DNA from: Bacilli bacterium
GTDB taxonomy: Bacteria > Bacillota_I > Bacilli_A > RF39 > UBA660
DNA: 64,000 nucleotides
Assembly: GCA_017473105.1 (NCBI GenBank)
Contig: JAFUNE010000002.1
Location: 42,520 to 106,519, forward strand
Reading direction: 5' to 3'
In this document: positions 52,848 to 61,118 of the stretch, one piece after another
Layout: each line of letters opens with the position of its first letter
Numbering within the stretch: position 1 is the first letter of the stretch
Position numbers and translations under genes: made by a program
The notes under the pieces: generated by a model
The model's input: only the letters and a program-made list of their open reading frames with translations
Databases searched by the model: none
What the model was told of the DNA's origin: nothing

Positions 52848-53480
52848 ATGAAGAAAATAGAACTTAAACCTATAATAGTTTCAATATTATTAATTATATT
52901 TCAAAGCGTACTTTATGCTTTATCAAAATTATTTTGTGATACACCTCATTTAATTGGTGGCACTATTGATGAAATGATACCATTTACATTAGTATTTATT
53001 ATTCCTTATGTTTTTTGGTACTTAATGTTATTTATTATTCCGTATATGATGTATAAAAAAGATAAAGCAAATTTTTATAAGTACATTATAACAACAACTA
53101 TTACAGTAGTAATTGCTAACATAATTTTTATAATATATCCTACTATTGTTAATAGACCTGAATTAAAAGGAAACGATATTTTAACTTTAATTACCAAATT
53201 CATTTATTGGATTGATACTCCTGCTCTTAATTGTTTTCCATCACTTCATTGTGGATTTAGTATGTTGTTTATATTACATATTTGCACTTCTAAAAAACAA
53301 AGTATACCTTTTAGAGTATTTACACTTGTTGCTTCAGTATTAGTTATGGCTTCTACTTTGCTTATTAAACAACATGTTTTTATCGATTTAATAAGTGGAG
53401 ACATTATTGCTACAATGGTATTTATAGTTATAAACTATGAAAATAAATTAACAAAAAAAGTTAAACAATTAGTTAAATAG
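52848..53480 (+). CDS. PAP2-superfamily membrane phosphatase
   Basis: A protein of about 210 residues with five or six membrane helices and the PAP2 motifs CFPSLHCG and KQHVFIDLISG (the His and Asp of the catalytic triad). Such enzymes dephosphorylate lipid phosphates such as undecaprenyl pyrophosphate or phosphatidic acid. The first KxxxxxxRP motif is not obvious. ATG 52848 is preferred over GTG 52839; neither has a ribosome-binding site. It is divergent from der. Confidence 0.87.
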   Translation: MKKIELKPIIVSILLIIFQSVLYALSKLFCDTPHLIGGTIDEMIPFTLVFIIPYVFWYLMLFIIPYMMYKKDKANFYKYIITTTITVVIANIIFIIYPTIVNRPELKGNDILTLITKFIYWIDTPALNCFPSLHCGFSMLFILHICTSKKQSIPFRVFTLVASVLVMASTLLIKQHVFIDLISGDIIATMVFIVINYENKLTKKVKQLVK

Positions 53481-53534
53481 CTAATTGTTTTTTATTTTTT
53501 AATGATATTGTTTATTTAGATAGAGGGGTTTCTT

Positions 53535-53975
53535 ATGTTATTTGAAAAAGAAAATTATATTATAACAAATGAGGATACTTTTTATGATTTTTTGGAATAT
53601 GATAAAAATAGAGTTTACTTATATCATTTCATTATAGTTAGATATAAAGAAAACAATAAAATCAAAGAATTAAAAATTGATCAAATTAAAGATTTAAATA
53701 TACTAAATGATAAAAAAATCATTTATAAATATTACATTAGAAAAGTGCATTATTATACTCAAGCTGGTTATTTTTTTGATGATGAGTTTGGTGACCTATA
53801 TCATATATATAATATTGGATATTTTCATATTGGTGGTTTATTTGATACTAAGAAAGACGAATTAGAAGTAATAAAAAAATTATATGATGAATATCATGAT
53901 AATTATTCTAATTTAAATTTGGAGTTTAGTGATGAAGAATTTTTATCTAATAATAAATCTGTTAATTTATTCTAA
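53535..53975 (+). CDS. Protein of unknown function
   Basis: 146 residues, rich in Tyr, Asp, Lys and Ile, no signal peptide. MLFEKENYIITNEDTFYDFLEYDKNRVYLYHFIIVRYKENN suggests a small alpha/beta domain. No family is recognised. AGAGGGG precedes the ATG. It follows the PAP2 gene by 54 bases on the same strand and ends in a terminator shared with spoIVB. Confidence 0.65.
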   Translation: MLFEKENYIITNEDTFYDFLEYDKNRVYLYHFIIVRYKENNKIKELKIDQIKDLNILNDKKIIYKYYIRKVHYYTQAGYFFDDEFGDLYHIYNIGYFHIGGLFDTKKDELEVIKKLYDEYHDNYSNLNLEFSDEEFLSNNKSVNLF

Positions 53976-53982
53976 CTAATAA

Positions 53983-54012
53983 AAAATCAAGGATTAATTC
54001 CTTGATTTTAAT
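53983..54012. terminator. Bidirectional terminator
   Basis: AAAATCAAGG/CCTTGATTTT with a 7-base loop, across the stop of the spoIVB-like gene. Confidence 0.85.
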
Positions 54013-54982
54013 TTTCTCCTTCTTCAAGCATAGTAATTATACTTATACCATATCCTAATGTAACATCGCTAATTACTACATTTGTAACTGCTCCTATTAT
54101 TTTGTCATTTTGAATAATTGGTGAACCACTCATACCTTGTACTATTCCCCCTGTTTTATTTATTAGTTTTTCATCAATAATCTCAAAGCTAAATGCTTTT
54201 TGAGTGTTTTTTTGTTTGTTATATTTTTCTACTATTTTTATTTTAAATTTTTCTACTTCATTATTTTCTAACACAGTTAATATATATGCTTCATCTTCTT
54301 TTATCTCTTTAAAATCAGCTACTTGTAGAGTTTCTTTGTTTGGTAATTTTTCTGTATATTTACCAAATATTCCGCTTGTTGTATTTTCTGTAATTGTACC
54401 TATTTTCTCGTCATATGAAATTCTTGCGTTTTTACTTCCTACATATCCGTCTTTGCTTTTTTTAATTGTTGTAACATTACTTGTAAGTAAATCTCCATCT
54501 TTTATTTCTACTTTTCTTGTATCATCATACCCTCTTACCTCGTGTCCAAGTGAACCATATATTTTTGTTACTGGATCGATATATGTAAGTGTACCTATTC
54601 CGATTATATTATCTTTAATATAAAGTCCTGTTTTATATAAGTCATTTTCTTTTTCTATATATAATTTTCCATTTAATACCTTATTATTTCTTATATATTC
54701 AACATCTACATAATTATTTTCTAAATTATCATTTATGATTCCTGATAATTCATCGCTATTATTTACATTTATTCCATTGATTTTTATTATTCTGTCACCT
54801 ATTTTAAATGTTCTTTTTCCTATATATTCATTATTTACTTTATAAAATCCATTTATTATAAGTCCATCTGTATTTATTTTTATTCCTATGCTTTCACCAC
54901 CAGGAATTATATTTAGTGAATACGCTAATATATTTATAGGTAAAAAAACACTAATAATTAGTGAGTATATAATCTTTTTCAT
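54008..54982 (-). CDS. spoIVB: SpoIVB-type serine peptidase (S55) with PDZ domain
   Basis: 324 residues: signal/anchor (1-20), a PDZ-like region (about 28-105; GKRTFKIGDRIIKINGINVNN) and an S55 domain with His147 in YGSLGHEV, Asp270 in IIDEKL and Ser285 in GIVQGMSGSPIIQNDKIIGAV. The Asp-Ser spacing of 15 equals that of B. subtilis SpoIVB (D363/S378). There SpoIVB starts the sigma-K checkpoint in sporulation. Here gene order with xseB, xseA and nusB matches the B. subtilis neighbourhood with the genes between lost. The start is at 54982 after GAGGTGA. Whether this organism sporulates is unknown. Confidence 0.88.
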   Translation of the reverse strand: MKKIIYSLIISVFLPINILAYSLNIIPGGESIGIKINTDGLIINGFYKVNNEYIGKRTFKIGDRIIKINGINVNNSDELSGIINDNLENNYVDVEYIRNNKVLNGKLYIEKENDLYKTGLYIKDNIIGIGTLTYIDPVTKIYGSLGHEVRGYDDTRKVEIKDGDLLTSNVTTIKKSKDGYVGSKNARISYDEKIGTITENTTSGIFGKYTEKLPNKETLQVADFKEIKEDEAYILTVLENNEVEKFKIKIVEKYNKQKNTQKAFSFEIIDEKLINKTGGIVQGMSGSPIIQNDKIIGAVTNVVISDVTLGYGISIITMLEEGEN

Positions 54983-55003
54983 AATATTCACCTCATTATT
55001 AGT

Positions 55004-55032
55004 GTAAACAAAAAGGGTATTTTTATATACCC
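55004..55032 (-). terminator. Terminator between xseB and spoIVB
   Basis: GGGTAT/ATACCC with a 6-base loop followed by TTTTTG on the minus strand. Confidence 0.65.
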
Positions 55033-55043
55033 AATTATTAGCA

Positions 55044-55271
55044 TTATTCTTCTACTTCGAAATCAATTATTTTACCATTTGCTTCCACAAGTTTATTAAC
55101 TGTTTTTGTAGCTGCGTTTAGTTTTTTTTCACATGATTGTATTAATTTCATTGCTTCTGTGTATTTTTCAATTGATTTATCTAAATCTAATTCTCCACTT
55201 TCAAGTTCACTTACAATTTTTTCCAAATCTTTTACTGCACTTTCAAATGTTTGTTCTTTTTTTTCACTCAT
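55044..55271 (-). CDS. xseB: Exodeoxyribonuclease VII small subunit
   Basis: 75 residues; TFESAVKDLEKIVSELESGELDLDKSIEKYTEAMKLIQSCEKKL is the full XseB helix pair. It forms exonuclease VII with XseA and degrades single-stranded DNA. It overlaps the xseA end by 8 bases. Confidence 0.96.
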   Translation of the reverse strand: MSEKKEQTFESAVKDLEKIVSELESGELDLDKSIEKYTEAMKLIQSCEKKLNAATKTVNKLVEANGKIIDFEVEE

Positions 55272-56538
55272 TTTTATTTATCCCTTCTACTTTAGCATTT
55301 ATACTTCCATCTTTTACCATGATATTAATATTATCATCTTTAGAAAGTGTTGTTATATCTTTTACAACTTTATTATCTTTATATACAATTGAATATCCTT
55401 TATCTAAAATATTATTTGGATTTAATAATTCTGCTTTTGTTTTTAAATGTTCTAATTTATTTTTTTTATCTTCAAATAATACCATTGGATTTTTTATTAT
55501 ATAGTGATTTTTATATCTTTCTAATAATATTGATGATGACATTAAAGTATTTCTAAGTGATATATTAAGTCTATCATATAAAGTATCTAATTTTTGTTCT
55601 TGTATTTCATATAACTTCATAGGATTATTTAATATATAATTAGTTTTATATTTTAAAAATGTTTGTGTACAATTATTTAAAATTGTTACGATAGAATTAT
55701 TACATTTATCTAATGTGTTTTTAAAATATCTTCTTACTTCTTCAATATCTGGTACTGCTAGCATGGCTGCACCTGTTGGTGTTGGAGCTCTTAAGTCAGC
55801 TACAAAGTCACTAATAGTAAAATCTATTTCATGTCCTACTCCACTTATTATTGGTATTCTACTATTATAAATAGCTCTTGCTACTATTTCTTCATTAAAT
55901 GCCCATAAGTCTTCTATAGAACCTCCTCCTCTACCTAAAATGATTGTATCTATGTCTTCATAGGTATTTGCTAGTTCTATCATTTTAACTATATTTGGTG
56001 CTGCAGACTCTCCTTGTACAAGTGTTGGAAATAAATATATTTCTGTCATAGGAAATCTTTTATTTATAGTAGATATGATATCCCTTACCGCTGCTCCAGT
56101 TGAAGCTGTTATTACACCTATTTTTCTAGGAACCCTTCTTATCTTTTTTTTATGTTCTGGATTAAATAGTCCTTCTGCGTGTAATTTTTTCTTTAGTTGC
56201 TCATATAAAACATATAAGTTTCCGATACCATCTAATTCCATACTATCAACATATATTTGATAGCTTCCGCTTGCTTCGTAAACACTTACTCTTCCGTGAA
56301 CAAGTACACTGTCTCCATCTTTTGGATTAAAATTCATTCCTGCATTTTTGTAATTAAACATTACTGCATTAATTTTACTTGATTCATCTTTAAGTGAAAA
56401 ATATAGATGTCCTCTTCCATGATATTTTATATTACTGATTTCTCCTTTTAAATATACACTTCTTAGTTCATAACTTTGTTCTATTGTATATTTAATTATT
56501 TTATTAATATCACTTACAGTAATATATTCATTATTCAT
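55264..56538 (-). CDS. xseA: Exodeoxyribonuclease VII large subunit
   Basis: 424 residues: an N-terminal OB fold (YLKGEISNIKYHGRGHLYFSLKDESS), the catalytic core with GVITASTGAAVRDIISTI, IILGRGGGSIEDLWAFNEE and GVGHEIDFTISDFVADLRAPTPTGAA, then a long coiled coil and the C-terminal strand LDKGYSIVYKDNKVV. The start is at 56538 after GAGGAAA; it overlaps nusB by 8 bases, so nusB-xseA-xseB is coupled. Confidence 0.97.
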   Translation of the reverse strand: MNNEYITVSDINKIIKYTIEQSYELRSVYLKGEISNIKYHGRGHLYFSLKDESSKINAVMFNYKNAGMNFNPKDGDSVLVHGRVSVYEASGSYQIYVDSMELDGIGNLYVLYEQLKKKLHAEGLFNPEHKKKIRRVPRKIGVITASTGAAVRDIISTINKRFPMTEIYLFPTLVQGESAAPNIVKMIELANTYEDIDTIILGRGGGSIEDLWAFNEEIVARAIYNSRIPIISGVGHEIDFTISDFVADLRAPTPTGAAMLAVPDIEEVRRYFKNTLDKCNNSIVTILNNCTQTFLKYKTNYILNNPMKLYEIQEQKLDTLYDRLNISLRNTLMSSSILLERYKNHYIIKNPMVLFEDKKNKLEHLKTKAELLNPNNILDKGYSIVYKDNKVVKDITTLSKDDNINIMVKDGSINAKVEGINKNE

Positions 56539-56941
56539 GAGTTTCCTCATTATCTCTGATTTTATCTAAAACAGCATTGATTAATTTAACTACTTTATCA
56601 TCACTATACATTTTTGCTAGTTCAACTGCTTCATTAATAACAACTAATTTTGGTGTATCATAATATACCATTTCATATGTTGCTAATCTTAATATAGCTT
56701 TATCTGTTTTTCCTAATCTGTCTAAATCCCAGTTTTCTAAATATTTAGTAATTAAATTATCAATATTTTCTAAATTTTCAAGTACTCCATTTACTATATC
56801 TCTAACATATTTATTGTCCATTTCAAGATTTTCTTTAAATACATCTTCTAATTCATATGGAATATTTTCTTTCATATAAAAATCTATTTGGTATAAAATT
56901 ACCATAATTTTTTCTCTTGCTTGTGTTCTAGTTAATTTCAT
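56531..56941 (-). CDS. nusB: Transcription antitermination factor NusB
   Basis: 136 residues, all helical: TRTQAREKIMVILYQIDF at the start and DRLGKTDKAILRLATYEMVYYDTPKLVVINEAVELAKMY in the second half are NusB signatures. It binds boxA RNA with S10 in rRNA antitermination. GGGAGG lies before the ATG and an extended -10 at 56966-56974. Confidence 0.95.
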   Translation of the reverse strand: MKLTRTQAREKIMVILYQIDFYMKENIPYELEDVFKENLEMDNKYVRDIVNGVLENLENIDNLITKYLENWDLDRLGKTDKAILRLATYEMVYYDTPKLVVINEAVELAKMYSDDKVVKLINAVLDKIRDNEETHE

Positions 56942-56965
56942 ATTTCCCTCCTAAAACTTATTAAA

Positions 56966-56974
56966 ATTATATCA
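56966..56974 (-). promoter_or_regulatory. Extended -10 promoter (TGATATAAT) of nusB-xseA-xseB
   Basis: Minus-strand, 25 bases before the nusB start. Confidence 0.6.
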
Positions 56975-56986
56975 TTATTACAAATA

Positions 56987-57013
56987 AAAAAAAACAATTT
57001 AAATGTTTTTTTT
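56987..57013 (-). terminator. AT-only terminator after the prepilin-like gene
   Basis: Minus-strand AAAAACA/TGTTTTT-type stem of about 10 bp around a 7-base loop, followed by T-rich sequence. Confidence 0.5.
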
Positions 57014-57044
57014 ATATTAATTTATTTTGTTTACATTGTCAATA

Positions 57045-57605
57045 TTATCTACTTGTTTTTCTTCCTGTAATAATCGATAATACTACAGTAACTCCAAATG
57101 CTATTAATAAGTACTTTAATGCATTTTTATATTTATAACCATTTCTTATTTCTTCAACTGTTATTTCTTGTTTTACATCTTCTTCTTTTAATTCATAAGT
57201 ACAATCAAATTTTGAAAAATCACCATATTTTACAATTTCAACACCATTTTTAGTAAATTCCCCATCACCTTCAACATAGTATTTTGTAGTTGCAACTTTT
57301 ATATTTGTTATATTACCTTTTTCATCAAGTTTAACACAGTATTTAAAACTTTCATCTATTGAATTAATTTTTGTTTCATCATCAAAGTAAACATGATCTC
57401 TTTTTTTACTTCCTGGATTCATTATATCTGCTCTATATTCATTAGTACAAATTTTATAAATATTTTTTGATTCTGTTAAAAATAATTTCTTTTGTGAATT
57501 ATTATAGGAATTAATTATTGTAGGATATACTAGCAATGCTAAAACTGCTAATAAGACAATTACTACTAGTAATTCCATTAATGTAAAACCATTTTTATCT
57601 TTCAC
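57045..57605 (-). CDS. Type IV prepilin/ComGC-like protein with extra C-terminal helix
   Basis: 186 residues. The N-terminus KDKNG-FTLMELLVVIVLLAVLALLVYPTI is a class III signal with Gly at -1, Phe at +1 and Glu at +5. The mature globular part has four Cys (YKICTNEY, FKYCVKLD, KFDCTYEL). Unusually, a second hydrophobic helix (about 160-178; ALKYLLIAFGVTVVLSII) and a basic tail follow, so the protein could stay in the membrane with both ends. The start is GTG 57605 after AGGTGA; GTG 57614 is inside that site. No pilus ATPase, platform protein or prepilin peptidase is in the window. Confidence 0.82.
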   Translation of the reverse strand: MKDKNGFTLMELLVVIVLLAVLALLVYPTIINSYNNSQKKLFLTESKNIYKICTNEYRADIMNPGSKKRDHVYFDDETKINSIDESFKYCVKLDEKGNITNIKVATTKYYVEGDGEFTKNGVEIVKYGDFSKFDCTYELKEEDVKQEITVEEIRNGYKYKNALKYLLIAFGVTVVLSIITGRKTSR

Positions 57606-57659
57606 TTCTATCACCTACTATTTAAGTATAAATGATTTAATAGTATAAGTCAAATAAAA

Positions 57660-57685
57660 AACTTACTATACAGTAGTAAGTTCTT
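57660..57685 (-). terminator. Terminator of frr
   Basis: AACTTACTA/TAGTAAGTT with a 5-base loop and six T on the minus strand, overlapping the frr stop. Confidence 0.8.
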
Positions 57686-58208
57686 TTTCTTTTTCTTTGA
57701 ATTTTTCATCAACAATCTTATTAAATTTATCAATCATTTCTTGAACGATTTCTAAGCACATATCTCTTTCATCTTCTCTTAATGATTCATCTTTTTTTAT
57801 TTTATTATTTTCGTCTTGTCTTACATTTCTAAGAGCAATTCTTGCTTCTTCAGCCATTTTCATTGCTTGTTTTACATATTCACGTCTTGTATCTCCAGTT
57901 AATTCTGGAATAGTTAACATTATAACTTCTCCATTATTTGTTGGTGCGATACCTAAATTTGCTTCATGGATAGCTTTTTCCATGTTTTTTAAAGATGATT
58001 TGTCAAATGGTTTTATAGATAATACTCTAGCTTCTGGCACAGAAATTGTTGCTAAACTTTGAATTGGTGTTGGTGTTCCATAATATTCAACCATGATACC
58101 ATTTAAAATATTTGGGTTAGCTCTTCCTGCTCTAATAGTAGTATATCTACTTTCTAATGTTTCGATTACTTTATTCATCTTATTTTTAATTTCATTTTCG
58201 TCAATCAT
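57666..58208 (-). CDS. frr: Ribosome recycling factor
   Basis: 180 residues; RAGRANPNILNGIMVEYYGTPTPIQSLATISVPEARVLSIKPFDKSSLKNMEKAI and the PELTGDTRREYVK motif identify RRF, which splits post-termination ribosomes with EF-G. pyrH, the usual partner upstream, is absent; a small membrane protein gene is there instead. AGAGAGG precedes the ATG. Confidence 0.97.
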   Translation of the reverse strand: MIDENEIKNKMNKVIETLESRYTTIRAGRANPNILNGIMVEYYGTPTPIQSLATISVPEARVLSIKPFDKSSLKNMEKAIHEANLGIAPTNNGEVIMLTIPELTGDTRREYVKQAMKMAEEARIALRNVRQDENNKIKKDESLREDERDMCLEIVQEMIDKFNKIVDEKFKEKEKELTTV

Positions 58209-58240
58209 ATTTGCCCTCTCTTTATAAGTTAATTATAAAT

Positions 58241-58272
58241 AAAAAAAGCATATAAATCAATAATTTATATGC
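58241..58272 (-). terminator. Terminator after the 58284 gene
   Basis: GCATATAAAT/ATTTATATGC with a 5-base loop and seven T on the minus strand. Confidence 0.85.
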
Positions 58273-58283
58273 AATTAAATTTG

Positions 58284-58763
58284 TTATTCTTGTGATACTT
58301 CACTACAGTCAATTGAGTATTGTAATGGACCATTAGCGTAGTTTTTATCAAGTTTATATTCTGTATCAAAATATATTACTGGTGTAGATTTATCACATGT
58401 TGATTTAAACATCGATGTGTCATATCCCATGTTTTCTAAATCTTTAATTGATGCATAGTATACTCCAGAATTATCTTTTTGAAGTGCTTCATATTTTTTG
58501 TTTTTGTATATTTCGTTTCCGTATTTATATACAGCGTCATATACTTTTTGTTGTTCTTGTGTTAATTCAACGAAGCTTTCTTCATTTTGCTTTAAATTTT
58601 CTACATATGTTTGACAGTAATTATTGCAGTCACATTCTTTATTTTGTTCAGGTTTATCAATTGGAGTTTCTACTTTTTTTGGTGTAGCTATAAAATATCC
58701 TAATACAAATGATACTACTATACTAGCTATAAATCCAATTATTAATAATACTTTATTTTTCAT
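58284..58763 (-). CDS. Membrane-anchored protein with Cys-rich juxtamembrane segment
   Basis: 159 residues: one N-terminal helix (about 5-27; VLLIIGFIASIVVSFVLGYFIA), a short Pro/Lys linker, the group CDCNNYC and a small globular domain with two more Cys. It is probably extracytoplasmic. No family is recognised. It lies 12 bases downstream of the Cys-rich secreted gene 58776-59852 and may belong to the same transcript. Confidence 0.7.
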   Translation of the reverse strand: MKNKVLLIIGFIASIVVSFVLGYFIATPKKVETPIDKPEQNKECDCNNYCQTYVENLKQNEESFVELTQEQQKVYDAVYKYGNEIYKNKKYEALQKDNSGVYYASIKDLENMGYDTSMFKSTCDKSTPVIYFDTEYKLDKNYANGPLQYSIDCSEVSQE

Positions 58764-58775
58764 TACTATTCCTTT

Positions 58776-59852
58776 CTAACCAATTGTTGCATTTTTGTAG
58801 CAAGTCAATGTTTTATTGCTTCCTTTATATTCGCTCCATCCACTTGGACAAGAATATGAATAACATGTTTGACAATTACACTCATATGGCTCACCATAAC
58901 ATGTTCCATAACATGGGGCTGGATTATATACTTGTTTTGTTCCTGTCTTTGTACAAGAGTACCATTTTGTACATGTTTCATAATTGGTTTCAACTCTTGT
59001 AACTGAGCAAGTTGCATTTACACAAACAGTATGTTTTGTGATACATGTTCCTGATTGAGGACAACTATCTTGATATGTATACGTTTGTGTTGAATATGTT
59101 CCGCAATTTTGACTTACTACACATGTATATGGATCTCTACAAGTTTCACATTTACATTTATATTTTTCTTCATCAGATTGTCTTACACAGATATATCCTT
59201 TTTCATCATCATATGTTAATGTTCCAGAAGCACATCTATATGCTAAACATTCATCTTTTGATGATGCTCCTCTTGGTGAAGAATATCCTTCATCACACTT
59301 TATAATAGAGTTAATTCCTGGACAATAATATCCTGGTGTACAATCATCACATTTTGGACTACCTTTTTTTGTATTAAATTTTCCTGGTGGACAATTTGTA
59401 CATTTTGATGAACCAGCATTACTATAAGTTCCTGCTTCACATTCTTCACATATAAAGTCTCCATCATTATTATATGTTCCTGCTTTACATGCTTCCCATA
59501 CTGCATATAATGTAACAGAACCATTATCTATTTCTGTTAAAGTAGATACTTTTCCTTTCTCTGCATATTTAACGGAACCTGTTGATGTATCAGACCATCC
59601 TTTAAATATGTATCCATCTTTTTTGCATCCTGTTTCTCTTAATGAAGATGGAGTTGCATATACATGTTCTGTTGGGTTTGTGGTTCCTGTTCCACCATTA
59701 CAATTATAGTTTACAGTATATGTATGAGCTCTCATATATGGGAAAAGTGTAGTATCTGAATTCATATCAGTTGATTTAAATTCTCCATCTTTATTTATAA
59801 CTGGGTCACCTATATAATTTTTGTTTATATAGTAGCCTTCAAAAGTAAATCC
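58776..59852 (-). CDS. C-terminal part of a frameshifted Cys-rich surface protein
   Basis: The frame continues the protein of 59825-60727 after a -1 shift: GFTFEGYY (InlB-type repeat), a second repeat (CKKDGYIFKGWSDTSTGSVKY), four or five ephrin/GCC2-like repeats (CKAGTYNNDGDFICEE, CEAGTYSNAGSSKCTN, CPPGKFNTKKGSPKCDD, CTPGYYCPG) and a Cys-packed tail of about 140 residues. Alone it has no good start; the first ATG (59765, MNSDTTL) is inside the repeat and has no ribosome-binding site or signal peptide. Read with the upstream frame it makes a protein of about 650 residues colinear with the paralogue at 61727-63964. Confidence 0.75.
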   Translation of the reverse strand, partial: GFTFEGYYINKNYIGDPVINKDGEFKSTDMNSDTTLFPYMRAHTYTVNYNCNGGTGTTNPTEHVYATPSSLRETGCKKDGYIFKGWSDTSTGSVKYAEKGKVSTLTEIDNGSVTLYAVWEACKAGTYNNDGDFICEECEAGTYSNAGSSKCTNCPPGKFNTKKGSPKCDDCTPGYYCPGINSIIKCDEGYSSPRGASSKDECLAYRCASGTLTYDDEKGYICVRQSDEEKYKCKCETCRDPYTCVVSQNCGTYSTQTYTYQDSCPQSGTCITKHTVCVNATCSVTRVETNYETCTKWYSCTKTGTKQVYNPAPCYGTCYGEPYECNCQTCYSYSCPSGWSEYKGSNKTLTCYKNATIG

Positions 59853-60727
59853 TTTTTTGATGGCAGATTTTCTAATTGGGATATTGGTTTTCTTCCTATA
59901 TCATCATAGAAATAGCCTTCTTTATTATATGCTAAATATATTGTAGTTGGTTTAGTTTTTTGTTCACAATCATTACATTGTTCTAACGAAATTTTATGTG
60001 TTCTATGTACAAACTCAAAGTAACAAATTGCATTATCATCAAATTTTCCAGATAAATAATATTGTTTTCTTACATTGTCATATTTAATAAATTCTTTGCA
60101 CGATGAATCTTTACTATAGTATCTAAAATTAGGGCTTTCACAAATATCAAATGGTGTATTATTACCATCATACATATTTATTGTTATACTTTTTTTACCC
60201 TCAGAGATGTTATTACATTTTGTTGAGGAAAGGGTTGCTCTTTCTTCATCTTTTGAAGTTAAATTAATACTAATTACATTTTGAAAATACCAAGGGTCAT
60301 TCTTTGTTCCGCTTCCATTTATTTTGGCTTCATTCTTAACAAATTGTGTAACTCTTACTCCAGTTTTTTCAGATAGTTCTAAATCTGTAAGTGTATAGTT
60401 CACTACATAATTTCTTTTGTTACTATGTTGAGATAAAGTCCAGTATTCAATTCCAGTTGCTAGATATGATGTATTATACACATTTGTTATTTCAAATTCA
60501 TCTCGGCTTAAAAATCCTCCTTTTTTAAACTTAAGAGAATTTCTATTTTTAGATTCTGAATAATCATACGGCATATTTTCTTGTATGATATATTCTCTAT
60601 AATCTTTAAAATCAAATATATAATTATTTGCTTTATTTGCTGAATTTTCATAATCATATGTTTTTGCTTTTGTTACAAATGGAACAAACAATAATAATAA
60701 CATTATCACTTTTATACTTTTTCTCAT
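59825..60727 (-). CDS. N-terminal part of a Cys-rich surface protein, ends at a slippery site
   Basis: About 300 residues: signal peptide (MRKSIKVIMLLLLFVPFVTKA) and the N-terminal domain shared with the two other large surface proteins (GGFLSRDEFEITNVYNTSYLATGIEYWTLSQHSNK ... GVRVTQFVKNEAKINGSGTKNDPWYF). In the zero frame it stops soon after SKKDLLLKATI; the paralogues continue in the frame of 58776-59852. The start is ATG 60727 after GGTGA; an open frame to 60766 crosses the promoter. Confidence 0.8.
   Translation of the reverse strand: MRKSIKVIMLLLLFVPFVTKAKTYDYENSANKANNYIFDFKDYREYIIQENMPYDYSESKNRNSLKFKKGGFLSRDEFEITNVYNTSYLATGIEYWTLSQHSNKRNYVVNYTLTDLELSEKTGVRVTQFVKNEAKINGSGTKNDPWYFQNVISINLTSKDEERATLSSTKCNNISEGKKSITINMYDGNNTPFDICESPNFRYYSKDSSCKEFIKYDNVRKQYYLSGKFDDNAICYFEFVHRTHKISLEQCNDCEQKTKPTTIYLAYNKEGYFYDDIGRKPISQLENLPSKKDLLLKATI
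59852..59858 (-). other. Slippery heptamer A AAA AAG at the frame switch
   Basis: In the zero frame the codons are TCA AAA AAG. The heptamer A_AAA_AAG is the dnaX-type -1 slippery site, and a -1 slip continues in the frame homologous to the paralogues. Alternatively one A was lost from a run of seven. An 8-bp stem (CTATATAA/TTATATAG) lies about 20 bases downstream, further than usual for a stimulator. Confidence 0.7.
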
Positions 60728-60746
60728 ATATTCACCTACCATAATA

Positions 60747-60755
60747 AGTATATCA
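60747..60755 (-). promoter_or_regulatory. Extended -10 promoter (TGATATACT)
   Basis: Minus-strand, 20 bases before the ATG at 60727; the leader is essentially the GGTGA site. Confidence 0.55.
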
Positions 60756-60756
60756 T

Positions 60757-60781
60757 AAAAAAACAAACTATAAAATAGTTT
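60757..60781 (-). terminator. Terminator of the 60780-61677 pair
   Basis: AAACTAT/ATAGTTT with a 3-base loop and seven T on the minus strand. Confidence 0.75.
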
Positions 60782-61118
60782 ATCTTTTATAAATGCATAA
60801 TAGTAAATAAATATTTAACATAATATTTGCAAATAATACTAAAGACATATAATATACGATATGTATATATTCAATTATAACACTGCTATTCATTGTTATG
60901 GATAATGCAATCATAGATGTTAAAAATATTAAATATAGACTTGGTACTAGTAGAGAGAATTTTTTTAATTTAAATTTCTTACAGCTTATAAAAAATGCTA
61001 AAGATAAAATAATATTTATTACAATTAAATATATATTTTCAAGTGATAATATAGATAATACTGTTGTTACTACCGAAGATATAGAACATAAAATTATATA
61101 TTTTTTTATATTATTCAT
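60780..61118 (-). CDS. Small polytopic membrane protein of unknown function
   Basis: 112 residues with about four membrane helices (about 7-24, 28-42, 53-72, 80-105), nothing else recognisable. It overlaps the preceding gene by 8 bases, so the two are co-translated. The position between two Cys-rich surface protein genes suggests, but does not show, a role in their export or sensing. Confidence 0.65.
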   Translation of the reverse strand: MNNIKKYIILCSISSVVTTVLSILSLENIYLIVINIILSLAFFISCKKFKLKKFSLLVPSLYLIFLTSMIALSITMNSSVIIEYIHIVYYMSLVLFANIMLNIYLLLCIYKR

